Made by a program: the position numbers and the translations under genes
Shown here: positions 1 to 5,563 of the stretch, one piece after another
How the letters are laid out: each line of letters starts with the position of its first letter
Position numbering within the stretch: position 1 is the stretch's first letter
DNA from: an uncultured Clostridium sp.
GTDB taxonomy: Bacteria > Bacillota > Clostridia > Lachnospirales > Anaerotignaceae
Direction: 5' to 3'
DNA: 5,563 bases
Assembly (NCBI GenBank): GCA_947246775.1
Contig: CAMXTM010000160.1
Location: forward strand, 1 to 5,563
Notes under the pieces: generated by a model
What the model was told of the DNA's origin: nothing
Seen by the model: the letters and a program-made list of their open reading frames with translations, nothing else
The model's database searches: none

Positions 1-299
1 TGCCATTTTTTTCTTTCTACAAACCTGCCCATGCAAAAAGCAATAATGCCTACACCAATACCTGTTTGTACACAAAACAAAAGACTTTCTATTTCTCCAG
101 GAATTTCTCCGTCAATCCATGTTTCTAATACTGGTGTAAACCAAGCCTCATACTCGCCGTTAATTTCCTCCACCATAACGCTGCCTGCATCGTCAGAGCC
201 GCCAAATTCTGCCCCTTTGAGTGCTAAAAAGGGAAGAAATGTCAGTGCTAGTACAATAATCAGCAAGATTACGATTGTTTTTTTATTCGTTTGACTCAT
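1..299 (-). CDS. cbiN: CbiN, cobalt ECF transporter auxiliary subunit (3' end cut by window edge)
   Basis: Small membrane partner of CbiM in the Co2+ importer CbiMNQO; known work on the family shows CbiN is needed for cobalt uptake through CbiM. The frame is open for 99 codons from an ATG at 299 to the window edge, so the stop is not seen; the family is usually about 90-105 residues, so only a few residues are probably missing. Residues 8-27 are a hydrophobic helix, 28-70 an acidic extracytoplasmic loop (EFGGSDD at 31-37), and about 73-91 a second helix ending in positively charged RFVERKK. The GEIESLLF segment (68-75) just before helix 2 is the most recognisable CbiN signature. The start lies inside cbiM (17-nt overlap) and is served by AAAGGAG ten bases upstream (310-316), which is within cbiM coding sequence, so translation is probably coupled. 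Identification is confident despite the truncation. Confidence 0.93.
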   Translation of the reverse strand, partial: MSQTNKKTIVILLIIVLALTFLPFLALKGAEFGGSDDAGSVMVEEINGEYEAWFTPVLETWIDGEIPGEIESLLFCVQTGIGVGIIAFCMGRFVERKKW

Positions 300-1050
300 G
301 GTATGTACTCTCCTTTCCAAATCCTATCAATTTCATTTCTGGTATAGCATAAGTTTCTAGCATAATTACGACAATTACGGTCAATATGCCCTCTATAACA
401 GCAAGTGGTAACTGTGTTGGTGCAAAGACGCCTAAAAATTTGATAATAGATACAGCAATCCCTCCCTGTGCTGAGGGATAAGCAATGGCAAGTTGTACAC
501 TTGTAACGCAATAAGTAAACAAATCCCCTAAAAATGCTGCTAAAAAGACACTCCATTTTTGATTTACATTGCACTTTTTGCAAAGTTTATAAATGCCATA
601 AGACAAAAATGGACCAGCGATTGCCATAGAAAATACATTTGCGCCAAGAGTTGTTAGCCCGCCATGTGCCAGTAATATCGCTTGGAAAATCAATACAATA
701 ATACCCAATGCTGCTACAGGTGCTGCACCAAATAAAATAGCACCTAATCCTGTGCCTGTCATATGGGAACAGCTCCCCGTTACAGATGGGATTTTAAGAG
801 AAGATATCACAAAAATAAATGCGCCTGCCATAGCAAGTAATGTAATGTTTTTTCTGTCTTGGTCTAGTAGTTTTTGTATACAGCGCACGCCCCATATTAA
901 AAAAGGTAAGGATATGACGCCCCATGCAATGCAATAGCGTGGTGCTAAATAGCCTTCCATAATGTGCATGGCATAGGCTGCTGGCATAATACCAAATGTC
1001 GCTACAAATACTATCGTAGCAAATATGATACTTTTTTGTTTTTGAATCAT
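283..1050 (-). CDS. cbiM: CbiM, cobalt-binding S component of ECF cobalt transporter
   Basis: Integral membrane substrate-binding subunit that captures Co2+ outside the cell and delivers it through the CbiQ/CbiO energising module. The protein has 255 residues. Residues 1-27 look like a cleavable signal peptide ending in AYA, which would leave a mature N terminus starting Met-His-Ile-Met-Glu-Gly. In CbiM/NikM proteins this exposed N-terminal loop, with His at mature position 2, is part of the metal site. A second expected ligand, His96, lies in the SHMTGTGLG motif (95-103). Several hydrophobic segments follow (about 41-58, 70-84, 103-126, 134-152, 165-185 and 215-235), as expected for this family. 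The start is supported by AAAGGG at 1060-1065, 9 nt upstream. The gene begins 17 nt after cbiO and overlaps cbiN at its 3' end. A nickel-specific relative (NikM) is the alternative, but the neighbouring cbiN and the B12 riboswitch argue for cobalt. Confidence 0.96.
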   Translation of the reverse strand: MIQKQKSIIFATIVFVATFGIMPAAYAMHIMEGYLAPRYCIAWGVISLPFLIWGVRCIQKLLDQDRKNITLLAMAGAFIFVISSLKIPSVTGSCSHMTGTGLGAILFGAAPVAALGIIVLIFQAILLAHGGLTTLGANVFSMAIAGPFLSYGIYKLCKKCNVNQKWSVFLAAFLGDLFTYCVTSVQLAIAYPSAQGGIAVSIIKFLGVFAPTQLPLAVIEGILTVIVVIMLETYAIPEMKLIGFGKESTYHESNE

Positions 1051-1067
1051 AATATAACACCCTTTCT

Positions 1068-1889
1068 TTATTGTAATATATTTTTAAAATCTTCTATATT
1101 TTTAGGATATTGATTGCACTGTTTTAATACTCCTTTTTGCTCTAGTAATTTTTGTAGTTGTAGCAAGATAGGTTGCTTTAAATTTGATTTTTTTAGGATT
1201 GCCTCATTGCTAAAAACGTTTTCTGTAGTGTCATCTGCTATGATTTCACCATTGCAAAACAAAATAACTCTTTTTGCAAAACGATACGCAAAATCAACAT
1301 CATGCGTAGAGACAATAATGGTTTTGCCTTGCTGAGCAAGTTGCTCTAGTGTGTTTTCAAGCATTTGCTGGTGTACAGCATCTAATGCTGTAGTAGGCTC
1401 ATCAAATAAGATAATGTTTGATTTCATAGCGATACTGTCTGCAATCGTAACCCTCTTTTTTTCTCCACCGCTCAAGTAATGCGTGCCTCTTTGTGCAAAT
1501 GCTGTTAAATTCATATATTCCATTGCTTCTTGTACTCTTTTTTGTACTTCTTGTCTAGGCAGTTTTAAGTTCATAGGACCAAAAGAAATTTCAGATAACA
1601 CAGTAGATGCTACAATTTGATTGTCTGCATCTTGGAATACAAAACTAACATTTTTTCTTAAATCTATGATATTTTTTTTATCAATTTTTTTGCCATATAA
1701 TAGAATTTCACCATTGTCTGGTAGTATAATGCCGTTGAGACATAAAAAGAATGTAGATTTTCCTGCACCATTTGCCCCCATAACAGCAATTTTTTCTCCA
1801 GCAAAAATATCTAAACTAATGTTTTTTAACACTGTTTTTTTTCCATCATAACAATAGCTGATGTTTTTAATTTGTACTTGCTCCATCAT
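1068..1889 (-). CDS. cbiO: CbiO, ATP-binding subunit of ECF cobalt transporter
   Basis: Cytoplasmic ABC ATPase that powers Co2+ import through CbiQ and CbiM. With the start at 1889 it has 273 residues, normal for the family. All nucleotide-binding motifs are intact: Walker A GANGAGKST (38-46), Q-loop Gln86 in VFQDADNQ, signature LSGGEKKR (139-146), Walker B IILFDEP (159-165) and H-loop STHD with His196. The DxDNQ-type Q-loop is typical of ECF A components. About 70 C-terminal residues beyond the ATPase core are a normal accessory region. I chose the ATG at 1889 because its first bases form an ATGA overlap with the cbiQ stop and it has AAAGGA 8 nt upstream (1898-1903). An in-frame ATG at 1907 would give 279 residues but would place that Shine-Dalgarno sequence inside the coding region. 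Only one ATPase gene is present, so a CbiO homodimer is expected. Confidence 0.96.
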   Translation of the reverse strand: MMEQVQIKNISYCYDGKKTVLKNISLDIFAGEKIAVMGANGAGKSTFFLCLNGIILPDNGEILLYGKKIDKKNIIDLRKNVSFVFQDADNQIVASTVLSEISFGPMNLKLPRQEVQKRVQEAMEYMNLTAFAQRGTHYLSGGEKKRVTIADSIAMKSNIILFDEPTTALDAVHQQMLENTLEQLAQQGKTIIVSTHDVDFAYRFAKRVILFCNGEIIADDTTENVFSNEAILKKSNLKQPILLQLQKLLEQKGVLKQCNQYPKNIEDFKNILQ

Positions 1890-2650
1890 AAGCATTGTCC
1901 TTTCCATTGTATTTTTATTACTATAATACTAATTAAATAAACGACTGCTATTATAATGTCACTAGCACGAATTTGTTTTTGTTCCTCCAAAAAGGATAAT
2001 TCTCCATCATAGCATCGTGATTCCATAGCTTGATAATAAATTTCTGATCTTTTTAGAGAAAGAATTAACAAATTTCCTGCACAGTTGCCGAATGTTTTAC
2101 AAGAAGTGAAAAAGTCGCAATAGCCCATTCTTGACGTTGCTGCAATTTTTAATTGATACTGCACTTCCGCTAATATAAATATGTATCGGTATATCATATA
2201 CATTAGCTCTATCAGTATTTTAGGAAAATGGAATTTTTTTAATACTGACATGATTTCATATACTGGTGTAGACAACGTTAAAAAATAGAGTGTGCTGACT
2301 GCTGCAAAAGCTCTAGCCATAACACAAATGCTTTTAAAAAGAGACTCTTGTGTTATGACAATCGCAATGTGGTCATTGTAAGAAATTTCTATCGCAATCG
2401 CTATACAGCCGAAAAGCAAAAACACAAATGGAATCAAAAGCAAATGAATGTAGTGTTTTAATTTGATAGCATTACAGAATACATTGCACAAAAACATAGA
2501 AACGATAATATAAAAAGATACAACTATATTATTGAGCAATAAACATAGTAGTAATACTGTAATTGCAAATAAAAACTTGAACATAGCAGGACGATTTCGC
2601 AAAGGCGATTGATATGCGAAACGGTCTATTTCTTTAAAATGTCCCTCCAT
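1886..2650 (-). CDS. cbiQ: CbiQ, transmembrane coupling (T) component of ECF cobalt transporter
   Basis: Membrane scaffold that links the ATPase CbiO to the substrate-binding CbiM. It has 254 residues, the expected size. Hydrophobic segments occupy about 25-56, 68-88, 108-128 and 146-162, with a last one at 231-246. The cytoplasmic coupling region carries the two short Ala-Arg-type motifs that contact the ATPases in this family: SRMG at 173-176 and AMESRCYDG at 208-216, where Cys213 sits at a position that is often Gly. The start at 2650 has AGGAGG at 2656-2661, 5 nt upstream. This is the first gene of the operon and lies directly behind the riboswitch terminator. Its TGA stop overlaps the cbiO start by 4 bases. 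The gene encodes the whole family domain with no sign of damage. Confidence 0.95.
   Translation of the reverse strand: MEGHFKEIDRFAYQSPLRNRPAMFKFLFAITVLLLCLLLNNIVVSFYIIVSMFLCNVFCNAIKLKHYIHLLLIPFVFLLFGCIAIAIEISYNDHIAIVITQESLFKSICVMARAFAAVSTLYFLTLSTPVYEIMSVLKKFHFPKILIELMYMIYRYIFILAEVQYQLKIAATSRMGYCDFFTSCKTFGNCAGNLLILSLKRSEIYYQAMESRCYDGELSFLEEQKQIRASDIIIAVVYLISIIVIKIQWKGQCL
1898..1903 (-). promoter_or_regulatory. Ribosome binding site that decides the cbiO start
   Basis: The minus strand reads AAAGGA here, inside the last codons of cbiQ. Spacing is 8 nt to the ATG at 1889, but only 2 nt to the ATG at 1895, and the site lies downstream of the ATG at 1907. It therefore favours 1889 (or the adjacent ATG at 1886, 11 nt away) and suggests coupled translation with cbiQ. 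Confidence 0.7.
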
Positions 2651-2661
2651 AAATTCCTCCT

Positions 2662-2702
2662 AAAATAAAAAATGCCTTTTTCCGTTACAACGAAAAAAAG
2701 CA
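2662..2702 (-). terminator. Intrinsic terminator, expression platform of the cobalamin riboswitch
   Basis: On the minus strand, TGCTTTTTTTCGTT (2702-2689) pairs with AACGGAAAAAGGCA (2686-2673) over 14 positions, two of them G-U, around a tiny loop. It is followed at once by TTTTTTATTTT (2672-2662). It lies between the aptamer and the cbiQ ribosome binding site, so it would end transcription before the first gene. Its 3' arm contains AAAAAGGCA, complementary to the TGCCTTTTT of aptamer helix P1, which gives an obvious antiterminator. Confidence 0.88.
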
Positions 2703-2755
2703 CAAAAATAACACCATATGCCAATCATCGTTCGTAATTGATATATTTTTCGACA

Positions 2756-2932
2756 CAAAAAGGCAGGTCTTCTGACTCTGGCGTTATCATTTTTATTCGC
2801 CTTCCCGTAATCGTAATTACAGTGGCTGATGGAATAAAAACTCGACCAATACAGCGGCGTGACCGTATAAGCTTTTCACTTATTTCCCTATTATACTAAA
2901 CCATATTATAAAATACATTAGTCACCTTTTTG
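2756..2932 (-). promoter_or_regulatory. Cobalamin riboswitch aptamer
   Basis: The minus strand carries the conserved landmarks of the B12 riboswitch in the right order. These are AGGTG near the 5' end (2928-2924), TAGGGAA (2890-2884), the CGGTCACGCC..CTGTA segment (2865-2850), GCCACTG (2826-2820), GGGAAG (2806-2801) and the B12 box GTCAGAAGACCTGCC (2776-2762). Helix P1 is a perfect 8-bp pairing of CAAAAAGG (2932-2925) with CCTTTTTG (2763-2756). It sits about 20 nt after the predicted transcription start and upstream of cbiQOMN. Binding of a cobalamin would stabilise P1 and allow the downstream terminator to form, turning cobalt import off when B12 is plentiful. Which cobalamin form is bound cannot be told from reading alone. 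Confidence 0.95.
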
Positions 2933-2959
2933 CTGATTCCATATTTTTTATTGTTTTCC

Positions 2960-2988
2960 ATTATAATACAAGATATGGTATATGACAA
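2960..2988 (-). promoter_or_regulatory. Sigma-A type promoter of the cbiQOMN operon
   Basis: The minus strand reads TTGTCA (2988-2983), exactly 17 nt, then TATAAT (2965-2960): a 5/6 match at -35, ideal spacing and a perfect -10. Transcription would start near 2953, about 20 nt before the riboswitch. The A/T-rich stretch upstream of the -35 could act as an UP element. Confidence 0.85.
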
Positions 2989-3058
2989 GCCATTTTTGAG
3001 ATATGTTGTTTTTAAAGTTATCTATTTATTAATTTTTTATTAAAAAATACTATGATAG

Positions 3059-3092
3059 AACAAATTAATTTGTTACAATAAATTAATTTGTT
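3059..3092. repeat. Tandem pair of 16-bp AT-rich palindromes, candidate operator
   Basis: AACAAATTAATTTGTT (3059-3074) is a perfect 16-bp palindrome. AATAAATTAATTTGTT (3077-3092) repeats it with one mismatch, at an 18-bp period. The second copy overlaps the -35 element proposed for the SpoIID-like gene (3088-3093), the position expected for a repressor site. No regulator can be named. In RNA the two copies could also pair as a 13-bp, almost purely A-U hairpin. Confidence 0.55.
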
Positions 3093-3116
3093 TTTTATGT
3101 CGTATTATTTTATAAT
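3088..3116 (+). promoter_or_regulatory. Possible promoter of the SpoIID-like gene
   Basis: TTGTTT (3088-3093), a 17-nt gap, then a perfect TATAAT (3111-3116), about 40 nt before the start codon. The -35 matches only 3 of 6 consensus bases, and the region is so AT-rich that such matches are common, so the call is moderate. A different sigma factor cannot be excluded. Confidence 0.5.
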
Positions 3117-3156
3117 TAATGGGATAAAAATACATATGAGGAGGAAATAAAATTAT

Positions 3157-4905
3157 ATGAGTACCGTTCTAAAAAAAATAATGTTATTGATTGCAGCAAT
3201 GATAACAGTAATATTATGGAGTATGACAGTATTTGCTTATGACATACCACAAACAGTACATATTGGACTTTCAAATATAGGCAGTGCTATTACACTTTCC
3301 AACAAAATCATTACTGTTGGTGCAGAAGAAAATGGAGTTTACATAGGTGGGGGAACATTGAAATCGGAAAAAGGGTTTACCTTTGCAGCAGGAAGTGGCA
3401 CTTATGGCGCAGTATCGTTGTACTATGATAGCTATGAAGTAGCAAAACAAAATGCTTCTGCGATTGCAAATGCTACTCCAGCATATACAGGAGGCGGAAA
3501 ATGGCAAATTTATGTTTCAGGTATGACAGGTGACCAAGTAAGACAAAAAACAGGTTTACCTGCTGAAAATGTTGCATCTGTAGCGAATATGATATTGATA
3601 AAAGCAGATGGCAAAACAGTTGCTTTAACCAATACAATCGTACCACAGTTTGGTGCAGTAGATAATGACGATAATATTATTACAATAAATAATAAAAAAT
3701 ATAGAGGAAGAATACAACCTACTCGTGTAAATGGTGGTAGTATTGTTCCAGTCAATGCAGTTTCTGTAGAAGATTATTTATATGGAGTGATACCTTGTGA
3801 GATGTCTCCAAGTTATGCAGAGGAAGCACTTAAAGCGCAAGCTGTAGCAGCTAGAACATATGCAATTAAAAAAATTGATATGGAAGTACATAAAAATAGT
3901 GGTTATGAGCTTTGCGATGGCACACATTGTCAGTCTTACAAGGGAAAAGAAGCAGAATATGATAATACAAATGCGGCTGTAAATGCCACAAAAGGCATGA
4001 TAATGTATTACCAAAATGAACCAATTGAGTCTGTATTTTTTGCAAGTAGTGGTGGATACACAGAGAATAGTGAAGATATTTGGACTGCTCCACTACCTTA
4101 TTTAAAAGCAGTTCCTGATGTGTATGAAGTAGACACAAACACATGGACAAAAACCTTTACTGCATCTGCACTGACTAATTTAACAAGTGCAAAAGGGGAT
4201 AATATTGGACAAGTTACTGATATTGTGATTTCTAAAGTAGCATTAGGGGGAAGAATCCAAGAATTAAAATTAGTGGGTACAAGTGGTACAAAAGTATTGA
4301 CAAAAGACCAAGTGAGGACATATTTTTCTTCCTTAAATGGCACTTTTCCAAGTAAAATGTTTACTATAAATGGTAAAGGTGGCACAGCAAAAACAACAGT
4401 CAATATGATTGCTCCAAATAATACTACAACAACAAGTACAAATGTTGTAGCAAACACACCAAATACAATACAAAATACGGTAAATCCATTGCCAAGTACA
4501 ATCAATCCAGCCTCTTTACCAACTGCTCCAGATGTCGTTTCTAATGGAGATTCTATAGCAGATAGCTATGTAATTGGTAGTGATGTACCATTGACAAGCT
4601 CATTGCAGTCTTTTAATACAACACAAAATACAACATTGCCTACAACGACAGAAAGTAGCTTGACGAATACAACAACATCTGCTTTGCCAAGTACTGCACC
4701 AGCAAAACAGCAGGCTGTTACAGTAACCGCTGCTTCTACTGCCGCTATTAGTACAAATAATGGCACAGGTACTTTTGTAATAGAGGGTAAGGGTAATGGT
4801 CATGGTGGCGGAATGAGCCAAAAAGGCGCACAAGGTATGGCTTTGCAGGGCTATGACTTTTTAAGTATACTTCATCATTACTATACAGATGTTACAATAC
4901 AATAA
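3157..4905 (+). CDS. SpoIID/LytB-domain protein, probable secreted peptidoglycan lytic enzyme
   Basis: This is a 582-residue exported protein. Residues 5-27 form a signal sequence with a likely cleavage site after VFA. Residues about 33-160 resemble the SPOR-like N-terminal region found in some clostridial SpoIID proteins (weak, my inference). The SpoIID core spans about 183-402, with YLYGVIPCEM at 207-216. Glu215 aligns with the catalytic Glu of SpoIID lytic transglycosylases, which cut glycan strands during spore engulfment. AQAVAARTYA (228-237), SSGGYTE (297-303) and His245/Cys253/His257/Cys258 are also typical. A Thr/Ser/Asn/Pro-rich stretch (about 410-535) then separates the core from the C-terminal motif GNGHGGGMSQKGAQGMA (546-562). 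Typical SpoIID is about 340 residues, so this is long. GAGGAGG at 3138-3144 lies 12 nt before the ATG, slightly far but the best start. Whether the protein acts in sporulation or in vegetative wall remodelling is not decided, so no symbol is given. Confidence 0.88.
   Translation: MSTVLKKIMLLIAAMITVILWSMTVFAYDIPQTVHIGLSNIGSAITLSNKIITVGAEENGVYIGGGTLKSEKGFTFAAGSGTYGAVSLYYDSYEVAKQNASAIANATPAYTGGGKWQIYVSGMTGDQVRQKTGLPAENVASVANMILIKADGKTVALTNTIVPQFGAVDNDDNIITINNKKYRGRIQPTRVNGGSIVPVNAVSVEDYLYGVIPCEMSPSYAEEALKAQAVAARTYAIKKIDMEVHKNSGYELCDGTHCQSYKGKEAEYDNTNAAVNATKGMIMYYQNEPIESVFFASSGGYTENSEDIWTAPLPYLKAVPDVYEVDTNTWTKTFTASALTNLTSAKGDNIGQVTDIVISKVALGGRIQELKLVGTSGTKVLTKDQVRTYFSSLNGTFPSKMFTINGKGGTAKTTVNMIAPNNTTTTSTNVVANTPNTIQNTVNPLPSTINPASLPTAPDVVSNGDSIADSYVIGSDVPLTSSLQSFNTTQNTTLPTTTESSLTNTTTSALPSTAPAKQQAVTVTAASTAAISTNNGTGTFVIEGKGNGHGGGMSQKGAQGMALQGYDFLSILHHYYTDVTIQ
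4384..4761 (+). other. Low-complexity Thr/Ser/Asn/Pro-rich insert within the SpoIID domain
   Basis: Codons about 410-535 of the SpoIID-like protein encode a stretch dominated by Thr, Ser, Asn, Ala and Pro, rich in ACA and ACT codons. It has no exact tandem repeat longer than a few residues (LPST occurs at 445 and 510). It looks like a flexible extracellular linker lying between the strand MFTI (401-404) and the GHGGGMSQ motif. Confidence 0.75.
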
Positions 4906-4911
4906 TAATAT

Positions 4912-4938
4912 TCCCTAGATATTTCTAGGGATTTTATT
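4912..4938 (+). terminator. Intrinsic terminator after the SpoIID-like gene
   Basis: TCCCTAGA (4912-4919), loop TATT, TCTAGGGA (4924-4931) form an 8-bp stem, followed by TTTTATT. It begins 7 nt after the stop codon. The short stem and interrupted T-run suggest partial termination, which would allow some readthrough into queA; no good separate queA promoter is evident in the 28 nt that follow. Confidence 0.72.
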
Positions 4939-4966
4939 ATGAATAAAATAAGAATAGGAGAAAAAA

Positions 4967-5563
4967 ATGGATAAACAAGATTTTTATTTTGACTTACCGC
5001 AAGAATTGATTGCACAACACCCACTAAAAGATAGAGCATCTTCTCGACTTTTGGTATTAAACAAAAAGACAGGAGAAACAGAACATAAAACATTTCGAGA
5101 TATACTACAATATTTAAAAAAAGGAGATTGTTTAGTCATCAATGATACAAAAGTATTACCTGCTCGCATCATTGGGCAAAAAAAAGAAACTAGTGCAAAG
5201 GTAGAACTTCTTCTTTTGACAAGAAAAGAGATTGATAAATGGGAAACATTAGTCAAACCAGGGAAAAGGCAAAAATAGGTGATCGAATTGTGTTTGCTGA
5301 AGTGCTGGAAGTGATTGAGGGCGGCAACCGCATTGTAAAATTTTATTATGATGGTGTGTTTGAGCAAATATTGGACGAATTGGGAGAAATGCCACTTCCA
5401 CCTTATATTACAGAACAATTAGAAGATAAAAATAGATACCAAACTGTTTATGCAAAACAAGAGGGTTCAGCGGCTGCACCTACTGCGGGACTGCATTTTA
5501 CGCCAGAACTGTTGGAACAAATACAACAAATAGGTGTTTCGATTGCCCATGTTACACTTCATG
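4967..5563 (+). pseudogene. queA: queA, S-adenosylmethionine:tRNA ribosyltransferase-isomerase, frameshifted and cut by window edge
   Basis: QueA transfers and isomerises the ribosyl part of S-adenosylmethionine onto preQ1 at the wobble base of certain tRNAs, making epoxyqueuosine in the cytoplasm. The first 103 codons (4967-5278) are clearly its N terminus: [32 protein letters not shown] and KVELLLL are family hallmarks. They end at a TAG at 5276. The rest continues without a stop in the -1 frame from about 5269 to the window end, giving [50 protein letters not shown] and VTLH, all typical. About 199 of the usual 340 or so codons are visible. AGGAG at 4956-4960 lies 6 nt before the ATG. Both halves are well conserved apart from the frame break, so a sequencing or assembly error or a very recent mutation is as likely as a true pseudogene. 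Confidence 0.9.
5261..5278 (+). other. Frameshift site in queA
   Basis: The sequence GGGAAAAGGCAAAAATAG contains an A4, a GG and an A5 run. Adding one base to any of these restores the QueA reading frame as PGKR-x-KIGDR and removes the TAG. The site lies exactly where the first frame ends and the second becomes family-like, so the break can be located to within about 15 bases. Confidence 0.85.

Noticed and set aside
31..294. 87-codon plus-strand open frame
   Set aside because: It is antisense to cbiN, which has clear family motifs and a good ribosome binding site.
1890..1907. Upstream in-frame ATG at 1907 (and 1895) as the cbiO start
   Set aside because: The Shine-Dalgarno AAAGGA lies at 1898-1903, inside that extension and correctly spaced only for the ATG at 1889, which also forms an ATGA overlap with the cbiQ stop.
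3032..3048. ATTTTTTA-T-TAAAAAAT palindrome
   Set aside because: A pure A/T inverted repeat of this size is expected in such AT-rich intergenic DNA, and it is not repeated or placed on a promoter element.
3059..3096. The palindrome pair plus T-run as an intrinsic terminator on the plus strand
   Set aside because: The stem would be almost entirely A-U, with one G-C pair, and there is no plus-strand gene upstream within the window to terminate; an operator is the better reading.
4098..4505. 135-codon minus-strand open frame inside the SpoIID-like gene
   Set aside because: Its Val/Phe-rich composition is the antisense of the Thr/Asn/Lys-rich plus-strand coding; no start signal or recognisable domain.
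4486..4690. LPST/LPTT-like segments as a sortase anchoring signal
   Set aside because: None is a full LPxTG motif, and there is no following hydrophobic helix and basic tail; the protein continues into the GHGGGMSQ motif.
4984..5418. 144-codon minus-strand open frame across queA
   Set aside because: It lies opposite both parts of queA, whose plus-strand translation is clearly family-like, and has no family resemblance or suitable ribosome binding site.
1..5563. A novel defence, mobile or multi-gene system
   Set aside because: All long coding regions are assigned to known families (ECF cobalt transporter, SpoIID/LytB, QueA); there are no transposase, integrase, toxin-antitoxin, nuclease or CRISPR signals.

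Overview
The window is AT-rich, has strong AGGAGG-type ribosome binding sites and carries a B12-riboswitch-controlled cobalt transporter beside a SpoIID-family protein. This points to a low-GC, spore-former-related anaerobic Firmicute of the class Clostridia (perhaps Lachnospirales). That placement is inference from gene content and composition; no rRNA or other marker is present.

Layout. The left half (1-2650) is a minus-strand operon for cobalt uptake, in transcription order cbiQ, cbiO, cbiM, cbiN, with genes overlapping or separated by 17 nt; cbiN runs off the left edge. The 506-nt intergenic region (2651-3156) is fully occupied by control elements. On the minus strand there is a sigma-A type promoter (TTGTCA, 17 nt, TATAAT), a cobalamin riboswitch aptamer (about 2756-2932) and an intrinsic terminator (2662-2702) that ends just before the cbiQ ribosome binding site. 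On the plus strand there is a weaker promoter preceded and overlapped by two near-identical 16-bp palindromes. The right half (3157-5563) is read on the plus strand. It holds a secreted or membrane-anchored SpoIID/LytB-domain protein of 582 residues, a short intrinsic terminator, and queA (tRNA queuosine synthesis), which is interrupted by a one-base frameshift and continues past the right edge.

How it works together. CbiM and CbiN form the substrate-capture part, CbiQ the membrane coupling part and CbiO the ATPase of an energy-coupling factor (ECF) type Co2+ importer. Cobalt feeds cobalamin synthesis, and cobalamin shuts the operon off through the riboswitch. The sequence shows a specific switching solution: the 3' strand of aptamer helix P1 is complementary over 9 nt both to its P1 partner region and to the 3' arm of the terminator, so the two folds compete. 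The SpoIID-like protein and queA are unrelated in function to cobalt uptake; they are a divergently transcribed cell-wall gene and a tRNA-modification gene.

I see no mobile element, CRISPR array, tRNA, rRNA or previously unknown multi-gene system here. The points most worth a second look are the queA frameshift, the low-complexity insertion that splits the SpoIID domain, the tandem palindromes upstream of that gene, and the riboswitch switching helix.
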